Origin: Paenibacillus dauci
Lineage (GTDB): Bacteria > Bacillota > Bacilli > Paenibacillales > Paenibacillaceae
Assembly (NCBI RefSeq): GCF_000971985.1
Contig: NZ_LAQQ01000005.1
Location: 496,001-560,000, forward strand
Length of the DNA stretch: 64,000 nucleotides
Direction: 5' to 3'
This document shows positions 36,205-46,507 of the stretch, piece after piece. Within the stretch, counting starts at the first letter, position 1, and each line of letters begins with the position of its first letter. Position numbers and translations under genes: made by a program. The notes beneath the pieces were generated by a model. It ran no database searches. It was given only the letters and a program-made list of their open reading frames with translations, and was not told the origin of the DNA.

Positions 36205-37599
36205 TTAACGGAATGGGAACTTCATGCCTCCGCCACCCTTGCTCAGCTTTTGCATTTGTTTCATCATTTTGTTCTTGCCGCCTTTGGCGCTTTTCGGGTC
36301 CATCATATCCGAGAACTGCTTCATCATGCGACGCATCTCATCAAATTGCTTGATCAGACGATTTACTTCGGCTACGGATGTTCCGCTACCTGCTGCAATC
36401 CGCTTGCGCCGGCTGTGATTAATTACTTCCGGATGCTGTTTCTCCTGCACCGTCATCGAATGAACAATCGCTTCGATCCGGCCTACCTGTTTGTCATCGA
36501 CCTGCAGGTTCTGTGTTTGTTTCATTTTGCCCATGCCAGGCAGCATATCCATAATCTGATCCAGCGGACCGAGTTTTTTGACCTGATCCATCTGCTCCAA
36601 GAAATCTTCGAACGTGAACTCGGCATTGCGCATTTTGCGCTCCATTTCTTTCGCCTTGTCCTCGTCGATATTCAGCTGGGCTTTCTCGATCAGGGAGAGC
36701 ATGTCGCCCATACCGAGGATACGGGATGCCATACGTTCCGGATGGAACACTTCCAATGCATCCAGCTTTTCACCCAGTGTAGCAAATTTGATCGGACATC
36801 CGGTTACTGCTTTGACAGACAATGCAGCACCACCGCGAGTGTCGCCATCCAGCTTGGTTAGTACTACACCTGTTAGCTGGAGCTGATTATTGAAGTTCTC
36901 AGCCACGTTGACAGCATCCTGACCAGTCATTGCATCAACAACCAGCAGTACTTCATCGGGATTGGTTAATTCATGAATCTGGCGAAGCTCGTCCATCAGC
37001 GTCTCATCAATATGAAGACGACCTGCGGTATCAATAATTACATAATCATTGTTGTTGGTCTTCGCTTCCTGCATCGCTTGACGTGCAATCTCTACAGGAC
37101 TTGTCTGATCACCCATCGAGAAGACGGGAACATTGATCTGTTCACCAAGAACCTGCAACTGCTTGATCGCAGCCGGGCGATAAATATCACCGGCTACCAG
37201 GAGTGGACGATGATTTTGCTTTTGCAGCATCCGTGCCAGCTTCCCGGAAGTGGTTGTTTTACCAGCACCCTGGAGACCCACCATCATAATTACGGTTGGT
37301 GGCTTGGTTGCCTTGGCCAGCTTGGACTGCGTACCACCCATCAGTTCAGTCAGTTCTCTGTTTACGATATCGATGATGACCATGCCCGGCGTGAAGCTTT
37401 CCATAACTTCTTTGCCGACTGCTTTTTCTTTGACTTTGGAAATGAATTCCTTAACGACTTTGAAGTTAACGTCTGCCTCCAGAAGAGCCAGTCGTACTTC
37501 ACGCATTGCTTCAGCTACATCTTCATCGGATACTTTACCTTTACCACGAAGTTTGCTGAATACATTTTGCAGCCGTGTCGTCAATCCTTCAAATGCCAT
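36205..37599 (-). CDS. ffh: Signal recognition particle protein Ffh
   Basis: Ffh binds signal sequences and 4.5S/6S RNA and docks with FtsY for cotranslational targeting. The N-domain (~1-95) is followed by the G-domain with G1 GLQGAGKTT at ~108-116, DTAGR and TKLDGDTRGGAAL. The Met-rich M-domain from ~300 has MGKMKQTQNL, SRRKRIAAGSGTSVAEVNR (the RNA-binding motif) and a Gly-Gly-Met tail. Length is 464 residues. The gene follows ylxM in the usual order. Confidence 0.97.
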   Translation of the reverse strand: MAFEGLTTRLQNVFSKLRGKGKVSDEDVAEAMREVRLALLEADVNFKVVKEFISKVKEKAVGKEVMESFTPGMVIIDIVNRELTELMGGTQSKLAKATKPPTVIMMVGLQGAGKTTTSGKLARMLQKQNHRPLLVAGDIYRPAAIKQLQVLGEQINVPVFSMGDQTSPVEIARQAMQEAKTNNNDYVIIDTAGRLHIDETLMDELRQIHELTNPDEVLLVVDAMTGQDAVNVAENFNNQLQLTGVVLTKLDGDTRGGAALSVKAVTGCPIKFATLGEKLDALEVFHPERMASRILGMGDMLSLIEKAQLNIDEDKAKEMERKMRNAEFTFEDFLEQMDQVKKLGPLDQIMDMLPGMGKMKQTQNLQVDDKQVGRIEAIVHSMTVQEKQHPEVINHSRRKRIAAGSGTSVAEVNRLIKQFDEMRRMMKQFSDMMDPKSAKGGKNKMMKQMQKLSKGGGGMKFPFR

Positions 37600-37760
37600 G
37601 TGTCCTCACCTCGCTTTCATTTCATTCTTCGATAAGCTGTATCGACAGCAGAATCCATGTCGTCTGCTGTATTTTGTTACATTCGTACATTTATATAGTA
37701 TACCGCATCCGGTTATGTAGTACTAATCCGGTCCTGCGAATGTATCGTTGCTAATCCGGT

Positions 37761-38123
37761 TTACAGTCGGTCGATGCTTTCCAGATGATCCATGATCTCA
37801 AGCGCTTCTGCTTGATGATGCTCATCCAGTCCACTCTGATGAAGCGCAGTTTTGAGCTTCTCCAGTTCTTTAGCCCGCTGATAATGCTTGTCCATTAGTC
37901 CAAGCTTTTGTTCGTACATTTCCAGAACCTGTTCCGCACGCTTAATGTGCTCGTATACGGCCTGACGGCTAATATTGAACTCGGCTGCAATCTCACCAAG
38001 AGAATAGTCATCATGGAAATAATATTTGAGAAACATTTGCTGTTTTTCGGTCAGCAGCAGTTCATAAAAATCAAAAAGTAAATTAATCCGGTTCGTTTTT
38101 TCGAGCCGATTCTCCTGACTCAT
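37761..38123 (-). CDS. ylxM: YlxM/p13-like DNA-binding protein
   Basis: YlxM is a small sigma-70-region-4-like helix-turn-helix protein coupled to ffh; in streptococci its homologue modulates the SRP. The HTH is seen in [20 protein letters not shown] with [19 protein letters not shown] place the start at MSQENRL (38123), which has GGAGGGA upstream at loose spacing. A sigma-A promoter lies just upstream. 120 residues. Confidence 0.9.
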   Translation of the reverse strand: MSQENRLEKTNRINLLFDFYELLLTEKQQMFLKYYFHDDYSLGEIAAEFNISRQAVYEHIKRAEQVLEMYEQKLGLMDKHYQRAKELEKLKTALHQSGLDEHHQAEALEIMDHLESIDRL

Positions 38124-38177
38124 CCGGGACACTCCCTCCGTCAAGGAAAAACACTTTACAGCACATCAACGTTTTAT

Positions 38178-38206
38178 ATCATATCGAAAATGAAATGAGA
38201 TGTCAA
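38178..38206 (-). promoter_or_regulatory. Promoter of ylxM-ffh
   Basis: On the minus strand a perfect -35 TTGACA (38201-38206), 17-base spacer and TATGAT (38178-38183), about 55 bases before ylxM. Confidence 0.8.
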
Positions 38207-38234
38207 GCATTTTACCTTAACATTTATTCATAAA

Positions 38235-38262
38235 AAAATCCCGCTGAAATGAGCGGGATTTT
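38235..38262 (-). terminator. Terminator of the hemolysin III gene
   Basis: AAAATCCCGCT (38235-38245) pairs with AGCGGGATTTT (38252-38262) and on the minus strand is followed by a seven-T run, 89 bases beyond the hlyIII stop. Confidence 0.93.
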
Positions 38263-38350
38263 GGATCATATCATTCATTGTATTTTGGGTGCTGTAAGCA
38301 GAGTAAGAAGGGTTAAAAAAATCCAATTCCTACTTTCATAAATACTACTT

Positions 38351-38998
38351 TTAACGAAGCGGCAGCAGGTAGAACAATACTGCAAAGAAATGAAGAATGC
38401 TGCCTGCCAGTACAAATAGATGCCATACAGCATGATGAAAAGGAAATCCGCGCCATACATAAAATACGGTGCCCAGCGTGTACATAAGTCCTCCAGTAAT
38501 AAGCAGTGCCATGCCTCCCGACGCAAGTGATGCCGTAAGTGGTCCCCAGGCGATGACAATGAGCCACCCCATTAATAGATAAAAAATAGTCGACATGAAC
38601 AGGAATCGTTTGACAAAGTAAGCTTTGAACGCACAGCCGAACAGGGCTATTGCCCATACTACTCCGAAAATGCTCCATCCGAGTGTCCCTTTGACAGCGA
38701 GCAGCATAAATGGAGTATATGTTCCCGCTATAAACAGATAAATGGCTGAATGGTCGAAGATTTCGAATAAATCTTTGGCTTTTCCGTCTTTGAAACCGTG
38801 CACGAGTGTTGAACTGATATACAGCAGCAGCATGGTAATTCCATAGATCGTGAAGCTCACGATATGCCATGGCGTTCCTTTCAGGCTGGCAAATGTAATC
38901 AGTATGGCGAGCGCAGCGATGCTGAGAACCGCACCGATTCCATGAGTGACCGCATTGGCCACTTCTTCCCTGCGTGTGTAAGTGTACGTATCCGCCAT
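38351..38998 (-). CDS. Hemolysin III family (PAQR-type) membrane protein
   Basis: The 215-residue protein has seven predicted transmembrane segments and the family motifs EVANAVTHGIGAVLS, SSTLVHGFKDGKAKDLFEIF DHSAIYLFIAGTYTP, and the terminal histidines in GFPFHHAVWHLFVLAGSILHF, which form the metal site. Despite the name, these proteins are usually not demonstrated toxins; homologues tune membrane lipid homeostasis. It sits between ftsY and ylxM, interrupting the standard SRP gene order, and has its own terminator. Confidence 0.92.
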   Translation of the reverse strand: MADTYTYTRREEVANAVTHGIGAVLSIAALAILITFASLKGTPWHIVSFTIYGITMLLLYISSTLVHGFKDGKAKDLFEIFDHSAIYLFIAGTYTPFMLLAVKGTLGWSIFGVVWAIALFGCAFKAYFVKRFLFMSTIFYLLMGWLIVIAWGPLTASLASGGMALLITGGLMYTLGTVFYVWRGFPFHHAVWHLFVLAGSILHFFAVLFYLLPLR

Positions 38999-39213
38999 AA
39001 TTCACTTCCTCTCTTCGTTTCCGTATCCAATCCTCTTTATCTGTCTCTATGGGAATTCTGTGTTGTCTGTTTTCCAGCCATATCCTAATCCAAGCCAGAG
39101 CTACTCTATAATGTTGATCCGAATTGTAGATACTCTCTTCATTGTAAACCTATTTGCCCTGACATTCCACCCGGGCGCCTTACCAAGACGGCATATCCTT
39201 AATACCTGCAGTG

Positions 39214-40224
39214 TTATTGTTGGTCTGCTTCAGCCTGCTCGGCCTCTTCTTCCGCCTGAATCAAGCCAGCGAACAGAGCATGAACGAACTGCTCACTGTC
39301 AAACGGCTGCAGATCGTCAATTTTCTCGCCAAGACCGATAAATTTAACCGGCAGATTCAGTTCCTGACGGATCGCAACGACAATACCGCCTTTGGCTGTA
39401 CCATCCAGCTTGGTCAGTACCAGTCCTGTCACTCCACTCTTCTCGCCGAACAGTTTTGCCTGACTCAGGGCATTCTGACCTGTTGTTGCATCCAGTACCA
39501 TCAGTACTTCATGAGGAGCATCAGGAATCTCGCGCTGAATTACACGGAAAATTTTGTTCAATTCTTCCATCAGATTGGTTTTGTTCTGCAGACGTCCAGC
39601 TGTATCACACAGCAGTACGTCTACTCCGCGCTGCTTGGCTGCACGAACTGCATCATACATAACCGCTGCCGGATCTGAACCGGACTGCTGTTTGATTACT
39701 TCAACACCTGCACGCTGTCCCCATACTTCCAGCTGCTCAATAGCACCCGCACGGAATGTATCACCGGCAGCAAGCATGACTTTTTTGCCTTCCTGCTTAA
39801 AGCGATGTGCCATTTTGCCGATTGTAGTTGTTTTACCTACACCATTTACGCCGACAAACAGGATGACTGTAATATCATCGGTGCTCATATTAAGTCCCGG
39901 ATTCTCATCTCCACGCAGCAGCTCAGTCAATTTCTCGGACAATACCGGTTGCAGGTCAGCTGCATCTTCGATTCGTCTTTTCTTGACTTCAGCGCGCAAA
40001 TCATCAATAAGTGTCATAACTGTATTGACACCAACATCCGCACCAATCAGAATCTCTTCCAGCTCTTCGTAGAACTCTTCATCGATTTTTTTGCGACGGA
40101 TGACCAGATCAGATACTTTCTCGACGAACCCTTTACGTGTTTTTTCCAGACCGTCACGGAATTGCTTGGTGACTGTTTCTGTTTTTTGGGAAATACTCTC
40201 TTTTAGTTTCTTAAAAAAGCTCAT
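39214..40224 (-). CDS. ftsY: Signal recognition particle receptor FtsY
   Basis: FtsY docks the SRP-ribosome complex to the membrane. The product starts MSFFKKLKESISQKTETV and has a basic N-domain, G1 GVNGVGKT at ~125-132, LLCDTAGRLQNKTNLMEEL and TKLDGTAKGGIVVAI. The C-terminus is an acidic tail EEEAEQAEADQQ. Length 336. It lies 181 bases beyond smc on the same strand. Confidence 0.97.
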   Translation of the reverse strand: MSFFKKLKESISQKTETVTKQFRDGLEKTRKGFVEKVSDLVIRRKKIDEEFYEELEEILIGADVGVNTVMTLIDDLRAEVKKRRIEDAADLQPVLSEKLTELLRGDENPGLNMSTDDITVILFVGVNGVGKTTTIGKMAHRFKQEGKKVMLAAGDTFRAGAIEQLEVWGQRAGVEVIKQQSGSDPAAVMYDAVRAAKQRGVDVLLCDTAGRLQNKTNLMEELNKIFRVIQREIPDAPHEVLMVLDATTGQNALSQAKLFGEKSGVTGLVLTKLDGTAKGGIVVAIRQELNLPVKFIGLGEKIDDLQPFDSEQFVHALFAGLIQAEEEAEQAEADQQ

Positions 40225-40405
40225 AGAATGCCTCCATTGGTATATGCTTTGTTCAAATTATGATTGATAAATAGGAGTGAGTATGATGAAAAGACTGGAT
40301 TCCATGTAATGTTGCCACTTTCACGATATCTGTCTCTGTATCGTTTTATTTTACTTTCACCTTATATGTGCCTATATCGCCCGCTGAATACTGGCAAGCC
40401 TGTTG

Positions 40406-43400
40406 TCAAGCAATATCCGCTTCGTCTACATCATCAAGACGAACAGAGACGAGCTTGGATACTCCGCCTTCTTCCATAGTGACACCGTACAATACATCGG
40501 CTTCTTCCATGGTACCTTTACGGTGAGTAACCACGATAAACTGGGTCTGACCGGAAAATTCGCGCAGATACTGGGCGAAACGCACTACATTGGCTTCATC
40601 CAGCGCTGCTTCTACCTCATCCAGTACACAGAATGGAACCGGCTTGACCTGCAAAATGGCAAACAGCAGGGCCATAGCTGTCAATGCACGCTCTCCGCCG
40701 GATAATAGCTGCAGGTTTTGCAGCTTTTTGCCCGGGGGCTGGGCTACAATATCAATCCCTGTCTCCAGCATCCGCTCCGGATCAGCCAGTACCAGATCTG
40801 CACGGCCTCCACCAAACAGCTTGGCAAATACAGTGCCGAATTGACCACGAATCGCTTCGAACGTATGCTTGAAACGCTTGGACATTTCATCATCCATTTC
40901 CTTGATGACTTGATACAAGGCTGTTTTGGCTTCGATCAGATCATTTTGCTGCTCGGACAGGAATTCGTAGCGCTCGTTTACACGCTGATATTCCTCAATG
41001 GCACCCAGATTCACATCGCCCAATGCAGTAATCTGCGATTTCAGACCGCGTACTTCCTGCTCCGTATTCTGCACATCTTCAGGCAGTTCATAACGTTGCT
41101 TGGCCATTTCATAAGTCAATTCGTAATCGGTTTGCAGCTTGGACAGAATATTCTCCAGCTCTACGTCAAGACGATTGACCTGGATCTCTGTTTTGCGCAG
41201 CTCATCCTCTATGGTCTTGAGCTCATTACGCTGTTCACGGGTTTTGTTTTCTTCCTGATCCAACTTCTGCTGCAGTCTGGTTCGTTCCGCACGTTTGAGT
41301 TCCAGCTCTTCGCTCGTCTCGGTACGCTTGCGACGCAGACGAACAAGATCTTCCTGCTGGCGCTGCTGTTCGCGGCTATTTTTCTCCAGATCCTTATCAA
41401 TAGAAGACAACTGCTCACGATTGCTTTCCAGCTCACGTCCGTAATCCTGAGATTCTTCCTGGGTACGAGACATTTGCTCTTCCAGCGAGAAAATTTCCTG
41501 GCTGAGTTTACCTTCACGAATTTTGAGATCAGTCACTTTCTCCTGAAGCTCTTCTTTTACCGACTCATTCGATTTGCGTGCCTGCTCGGCCGCTTGAATA
41601 TCCGCCTGGATTTTCTGCTCCTGCTTCTGTAGTTCAGCAAGTTTCTGTTCGGATTCTTTGCGCGATTTGGCGATAGCAGCAAGTTCTTCGTTATACGTCG
41701 TCTTCTCTTGACCATACAGTTCATATTGCTCATTCACATGACGGAATTCATGCTCCAGCTGTTTTAGTTCGCCGGCGGCCTGCTGTTCTTCCGTACGTTT
41801 GCGATCGCCTGCAGAACGTAGCTGATCCAGTCTGGTCTCCGTATCCTGCAGCTGCTGACGCATCTGCTGAATCTCCTGTTGCAGGCGCTTGATCTGTGCT
41901 TCACTCTCGATAATCTGTTCACCCAGCTGATCCAGCTGGCGCTTGCGTCCCAGCAAATTAGTGTTTTTCTTATGCTGGCTTCCGCCTGTCATGGAACCAC
42001 CGGCATTGACTACATCACCTTCGAGTGTAACCACACGGTAGCGGTAACTTAGCTTCGCGGCTATAAGGTTCGCCTGTTCCAGCGTCTCGGCAATAACGAC
42101 ACTACCGATCAGACTGCCGACAATAGAGGCATACTGTTCATCATAGCCAACCAGTTCAGCCCCGATACCTACGAAGCCTTCGGCACTCTCGGCCAGACGC
42201 TTGTCACTGTCCTGAATACGACGAGGACGGATAACATTAAGCGGCAGGAACGTTGCACGTCCCAGCTGACGCTGCTTCAAGAAAGCAATCGCACGGCGGG
42301 ACGTTTCTTCATTCTCCATAACCACATGCTGAACAGAGGCGCCCAGTGCAGTTTCCATTGCCTGCTCCAGATGCTCAGGCACCCGAATCAACTCTGCAAC
42401 TGCACCATGTACACCGGGCAGCTGATTATTGCGGGAGGCTTTAAGCACTTCTTTGACACCTAACATAAAGCCTTCAAAGTCTTCCTGCATTTCCTGCATC
42501 GTATCACGCCGGGAAATAAGTGCTTCGCGGCGCTGCTCCCATTTGCGGATAGACGTCTGCATTTCTTCACCGGACTTCTGCAGGGCATGCAGCTGCTCAC
42601 TCTGCTGGATATAATCCGTTCTGACTTTGGCAATTTCCTTGGCTAGCTTATCCATGACTGAAGTCAATGTACTTTTACTTTCTTCCAGACGTTTTTTCTC
42701 GTCACGCCATTTGCCGGATTCGCTCTCTGCCCGTACCATACGACGCTGCGTAGCTTCGGTCTGTTGATCAGCATAACGGATTTCGTTACGTGTCTGTGCC
42801 ATTGTATTCATGAGCTCGAGCAGATCACCTTTGAGGCTCTCTTCCTGGTTCTGTTGAATACCTCCATTAATACCGGTTAGCCGTTCTTCTTCACGAGTGA
42901 GTGTCTGCTGTAGACTGGACAGCTGTTCATTCAGCTCAGTTAGCCGTGTCTGAAGCTGTTCGGTCTCGCCGGTACGCTGACTGGTACGCTCTTCACTACG
43001 CTCCAGTGCCGCTCCCAGCTGTCTGCGATTGTTCTCCAGATTCTGGCGACGCTCCTTGAGCAGTTCGCCCATTCCCTCTGCTTTCTCTGCCTGTTCGCTG
43101 TACTGCAGCAGCAGCTCTTGCAACCGCTCGACAGCCTGCTCTGCTTCACGGAGGGCACCGCGTTCATTTTCCAGCTTGGCATCATGACCAGCGACTACGG
43201 CTGCCAGTGCTTCTTGAACCTTTTCCAGTTCCTTAAGCTTGTCTCCTGCCAGACTCCATGCCGTATGAATGCGTTCGATCTCGTGTACATAGAGCGATAT
43301 CTCTTTATGTTTCAGTGCTTCCTTGAGTTCTTTGTAATGCAGCGCTTTGGCTGATTGCTCTTTGAGTGGTCCGATCTGATCTTCCAGTTCGTGCACCAGG

Positions 43401-43978
43401 TCAAAAATACGCAGCAGATTCTGCTCCGTATCATCCAGCTTGCGGACAGCATCCTTTTTGCGGGACTTGTATTTGACAATACCGGAAGCTTCCTCAAAAA
43501 TACCCCGACGGTCTTCCGAACGGGTACTGAGTATCTCCTCGATTCGCCCTTGTCCAATAATCGAATAGGCTTCCTTACCGATACCGGTATCCATAAATAG
43601 CTCGGTAATATCCTTAAGACGACAGGTCTGCTTGTTGATCAGATATTCGCTGTCTCCACTGCGATGAACGCGGCGAGTCACTGTCACTTCATTAAAATCA
43701 AGCGGCAGTGCCTGGTCTTCATTATCTAGTGTGAGTGATACTTCAGAATAGCTGACTGCCTTGCGCGAGTCACTGCCCGCGAAGATAATGTCTTCCATTT
43801 TGCCACCGCGCAGAGATTTGGCACTCTGTTCACCCAGTACCCAGCGAATCCCGTCAGAGATATTGCTTTTGCCGCTGCCATTAGGTCCAACGACGGCTGT
43901 AATGCCTTTAACAAACTCCATTTCCGTCTTGTCGGCAAATGATTTAAAACCGGATAATTCAATTCTTTTCAGGAACAT
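40406..43978 (-). CDS. smc: Chromosome partition protein SMC
   Basis: SMC condenses and aligns chromosome arms with ScpAB. The N-terminal head has Walker A GPNGSGKSN at 31-39. Two long Gln/Glu/Arg coiled coils flank the hinge (~500-680: LPGVHGAVAELIRVPEHLEQ and GGSMTGGSQHKKN). The C-terminal head has the signature QLLSGGERALTAMALLFA and Walker B PFCVLDEVEAALDEAN. At 1190 residues it is full length. It follows rnc by 155 bases. Confidence 0.98.
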   Translation of the reverse strand: MFLKRIELSGFKSFADKTEMEFVKGITAVVGPNGSGKSNISDGIRWVLGEQSAKSLRGGKMEDIIFAGSDSRKAVSYSEVSLTLDNEDQALPLDFNEVTVTRRVHRSGDSEYLINKQTCRLKDITELFMDTGIGKEAYSIIGQGRIEEILSTRSEDRRGIFEEASGIVKYKSRKKDAVRKLDDTEQNLLRIFDLVHELEDQIGPLKEQSAKALHYKELKEALKHKEISLYVHEIERIHTAWSLAGDKLKELEKVQEALAAVVAGHDAKLENERGALREAEQAVERLQELLLQYSEQAEKAEGMGELLKERRQNLENNRRQLGAALERSEERTSQRTGETEQLQTRLTELNEQLSSLQQTLTREEERLTGINGGIQQNQEESLKGDLLELMNTMAQTRNEIRYADQQTEATQRRMVRAESESGKWRDEKKRLEESKSTLTSVMDKLAKEIAKVRTDYIQQSEQLHALQKSGEEMQTSIRKWEQRREALISRRDTMQEMQEDFEGFMLGVKEVLKASRNNQLPGVHGAVAELIRVPEHLEQAMETALGASVQHVVMENEETSRRAIAFLKQRQLGRATFLPLNVIRPRRIQDSDKRLAESAEGFVGIGAELVGYDEQYASIVGSLIGSVVIAETLEQANLIAAKLSYRYRVVTLEGDVVNAGGSMTGGSQHKKNTNLLGRKRQLDQLGEQIIESEAQIKRLQQEIQQMRQQLQDTETRLDQLRSAGDRKRTEEQQAAGELKQLEHEFRHVNEQYELYGQEKTTYNEELAAIAKSRKESEQKLAELQKQEQKIQADIQAAEQARKSNESVKEELQEKVTDLKIREGKLSQEIFSLEEQMSRTQEESQDYGRELESNREQLSSIDKDLEKNSREQQRQQEDLVRLRRKRTETSEELELKRAERTRLQQKLDQEENKTREQRNELKTIEDELRKTEIQVNRLDVELENILSKLQTDYELTYEMAKQRYELPEDVQNTEQEVRGLKSQITALGDVNLGAIEEYQRVNERYEFLSEQQNDLIEAKTALYQVIKEMDDEMSKRFKHTFEAIRGQFGTVFAKLFGGGRADLVLADPERMLETGIDIVAQPPGKKLQNLQLLSGGERALTAMALLFAILQVKPVPFCVLDEVEAALDEANVVRFAQYLREFSGQTQFIVVTHRKGTMEEADVLYGVTMEEGGVSKLVSVRLDDVDEADIA

Positions 43979-44037
43979 AGTTCGTGTTCACCTCTACTGC
44001 TATTGTAGCATAATTACCTGCTACTTCATCAATGGAA

Positions 44038-44102
44038 AAAGAGCAAAAAGCGGTCGTGCCTCTTGTACTCCTCAAGGGGGCTATGACTGCTCTTTGCTCT
44101 TT
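44038..44102 (-). terminator. Hairpin after rnc
   Basis: AAAGAGCAAA (44038-44047) and TTTGCTCTTT (44093-44102) pair around a long, G/C-rich loop; on the minus strand TTTTT follows. It probably terminates or attenuates between rnc and smc. Confidence 0.65.
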
Positions 44103-44133
44103 GTTTGTCCTGTAATTGTCAGAAAAGAGAATG

Positions 44134-44826
44134 TTATTTCAGCTTCAACCGGTTCAGTGCAGCAGATGCCGCGCGTTGTTCCGCTTCTTTTTTGGAGCGG
44201 CCTGATCCCTGGCCAAGGCTCTCTTCTCCCATATATACTTCCGAGACAAACTCCCGCTCATGGGCAGGACCTTTTTCCTCGACGATACGGTACTCCAAAA
44301 CGCCCATATTATGATGCTGGGTAAGTTCCTGCAGTTCCGTTTTGAAGTCCATCATCTGGAACTGGCCACCGGGCGATATGCTTGAGAATACATACTTATC
44401 CAGGAAAGATTTTACGGCATCCAGGCCTTGATCCAGGTACAACGCTCCTATAAAAGATTCAAATACATCTGCGAGCAATGCCGGACGCTGACGTCCGCCT
44501 GTCAGTTCTTCTCCTTTGCCGAGCAGAACATAACGTCCAAAATCAAGCGATTCCGCAAACTTCACGAGTGAAGGCTCACAGACTATAGCTGCACGCAGCT
44601 TGGTGAGTTCACCTTCCGGACGTTCGGGATATTCATTGTACAGATACTCCGACACCGTCAACTCCAAAACCGCGTCACCCAAAAACTCCAGACGTTCATT
44701 ATCCTGATGCTGACTGAAGCGATGTTCGTTCACATAAGACGCATGTGTGAACGCCTGTTTGAGCAGCTGGCGGTTATGAAACTGAATTTGAATTTGTTGC
44801 TGTAGCTGTTTCACATCTCCGTTCAA
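44134..44826 (-). CDS. rnc: Ribonuclease III
   Basis: RNase III cleaves double-stranded RNA in rRNA and mRNA maturation. The catalytic signature [20 protein letters not shown] is complete. The C-terminal dsRNA-binding domain has [11 protein letters not shown] and [18 protein letters not shown]. The start is [18 protein letters not shown], with 230 residues, normal for the family. It lies 13 bases beyond fabF, placing it in the fab operon. Confidence 0.97.
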   Translation of the reverse strand: MNGDVKQLQQQIQIQFHNRQLLKQAFTHASYVNEHRFSQHQDNERLEFLGDAVLELTVSEYLYNEYPERPEGELTKLRAAIVCEPSLVKFAESLDFGRYVLLGKGEELTGGRQRPALLADVFESFIGALYLDQGLDAVKSFLDKYVFSSISPGGQFQMMDFKTELQELTQHHNMGVLEYRIVEEKGPAHEREFVSEVYMGEESLGQGSGRSKKEAEQRAASAALNRLKLK

Positions 44827-44838
44827 GAAACTGACTCC

Positions 44839-46077
44839 TTACGCTTCAAATTTCTTCAGGATGATCGAGGCATTATGTCCCCCGAATCCAAAAGAGTTGG
44901 ACATTACTACATTCAAATTGGCCTGACGTGGTTCATTCGGTACATAATCCAGATCACATTCCGGATCTTGATCATGCAGATTGATCGTTGGCGCAATAAT
45001 TTGGTTTTGCAGGGACAATGCACAGATCAGCGCTTCCACGCCGCCCGCTGCTCCAAGCAGATGACCCGTCATGGATTTGGTGGAGCTGACAGCAATATTC
45101 GCTGCATGCTCGCCCAGTGCCATTTTGATCGCACGAGTCTCGGACTTGTCGCCTACAGGTGTAGATGTACCATGAGCATTGATATAATCAATATCTTCCG
45201 GTTGGATACCTGCGGTACGGATCGCCATCTTCATGCAGCGTGCCGGTCCATCCGGATCGGGTTCTGTCATGTGGAAAGCATCTGCACTCAGGCCATAACC
45301 AATAACCTCTGCATAAATGTGAGCACCGCGTTTTTGCGCATGTTCCAGAGATTCCAGAATCAGTATGCCCGAACCTTCGCCCATTACAAATCCGTCACGT
45401 CCGGTATCGAACGGGCGGCTGGCTGCAGTCGGATCATCATTGCGTGTAGACATGGCGCGCATCGAACAGAATCCTGCGAGTCCGGTAGGACGAATCGTCG
45501 CTTCCGCTCCGCCGGTAATCATAACGTCTGCTTCGCCACTTTGAATAAATTTGAAAGCATCCCCGATAGCGTGACTGCCGCTCGCACAAGCGGTGACAGG
45601 TGCTACGTTGGGTCCTTTCGCTCCATGAATGATGGACACATGGCCGGAAGCCATATTCGCAATCATCATCGGGATGAAAAATGGACTGATGCGTTTTGGA
45701 CCTTTTTCCAGCAAAATGCTGTGCTGATCTTCAAACGTCCCCAGACCACCAATACCGGAACCAATAATAACGCCGACACGTTCAGGATCTGCATCTTCAC
45801 GCACATTCAGCTTGCTGTCTTTGAGCGCTTCGGCTGTAGCAGCTACTGCAAATTGTACGAAACGATCGAGCTTGCGCGCATCTTTGCGTTCCATATATTC
45901 TTCCGGGTTAAAATCATGAACCTGTGCGGCGATTTTCGTAGGATAGTCACTCACATCAAATCCTTGAATCGGTGTAATACCGGACTTGCCGGCCATCAAA
46001 TTATTCCAAAATGTATCTTTGTCTTTGCCCAGAGCTGTCATGACTCCAAGGCCTGTAATTACCACTCTATGCTTCAA
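44839..46077 (-). CDS. fabF: Beta-ketoacyl-ACP synthase II FabF
   Basis: FabF extends acyl-ACP by condensation with malonyl-ACP. The active-site cysteine is in VTACASGSHAIG; the histidines are in NAHGTSTPVGD and KSMTGHLLGAAGG. The start is set at a TTG giving MKHRVVITGLG, the usual family N-terminus, with GAGGTGA at good spacing. An ATG two codons upstream lies only about two bases from the same site. Length 412. It follows acpP in the FapR-controlled operon. Confidence 0.96.
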   Translation of the reverse strand: MKHRVVITGLGVMTALGKDKDTFWNNLMAGKSGITPIQGFDVSDYPTKIAAQVHDFNPEEYMERKDARKLDRFVQFAVAATAEALKDSKLNVREDADPERVGVIIGSGIGGLGTFEDQHSILLEKGPKRISPFFIPMMIANMASGHVSIIHGAKGPNVAPVTACASGSHAIGDAFKFIQSGEADVMITGGAEATIRPTGLAGFCSMRAMSTRNDDPTAASRPFDTGRDGFVMGEGSGILILESLEHAQKRGAHIYAEVIGYGLSADAFHMTEPDPDGPARCMKMAIRTAGIQPEDIDYINAHGTSTPVGDKSETRAIKMALGEHAANIAVSSTKSMTGHLLGAAGGVEALICALSLQNQIIAPTINLHDQDPECDLDYVPNEPRQANLNVVMSNSFGFGGHNASIILKKFEA

Positions 46078-46147
46078 ACACATTCACCTCATATCGACTG
46101 CATGTGTATATTTTGTATTCACTCCGATAGACGCCAAAAATGTGGAG

Positions 46148-46185
46148 AAGTCCCGACCTGCAGTATATCGCAGGTAACGGGACTT
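46148..46185 (-). terminator. Hairpin after acpP
   Basis: AAGTCCCG (46148-46155) and CGGGACTT (46178-46185), with an inner CCTGC/GCAGG stem, lie eight bases beyond acpP. It may set the high acpP to fabF ratio by partial termination or 3'-end stabilisation. Confidence 0.65.
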
Positions 46186-46192
46186 ATGATCC

Positions 46193-46426
46193 TTAGGTAT
46201 GAGATTGTATGTAGTTCACAACTTCACCTACGGTCGTAATTTTCTCCGCGTCTTCATCAGAAATTTCCAGGTCAAATTCATCTTCCAATTCCATAACGAG
46301 TTCCACCACATCGAGGGAATCTGCGCCAAGGTCATCTTTGAAAGAAGATTCAAGTTTAATATCAGCCTCGTCAGCGCCTAAACGGTCGATAACGATGCGT
46401 TTTACACGCTCCAAAACATCAGACAT
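46193..46426 (-). CDS. acpP: Acyl carrier protein
   Basis: The 77-residue acidic protein carries the 4'-phosphopantetheine attachment serine in [20 protein letters not shown]. It starts [17 protein letters not shown]. The start is chosen for AGGAGGTGAACCGG upstream; the open frame runs seven codons further. It lies between fabG and fabF, a conserved order. Confidence 0.97.
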   Translation of the reverse strand: MSDVLERVKRIVIDRLGADEADIKLESSFKDDLGADSLDVVELVMELEDEFDLEISDEDAEKITTVGEVVNYIQSHT

Positions 46427-46507
46427 CCGGTTCACCTCCTCTTCCAAGTATTATACGAAAATTGTAGATAAAAATCTATATAAGCATCTGTAAGAATGCC
46501 CTATATA

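Noticed and set aside
35836-36861. 341-codon plus-strand open frame opposite rpsP and ffh
   Set aside because: It spans two conserved minus-strand genes and its composition is that of a reverse-strand shadow.
44875-46239. 454-codon plus-strand open frame opposite fabF
   Set aside because: It mirrors a well-supported fabF, has no family motif, is Cys/Arg/His-rich like an antisense shadow and lacks a good ribosome site.
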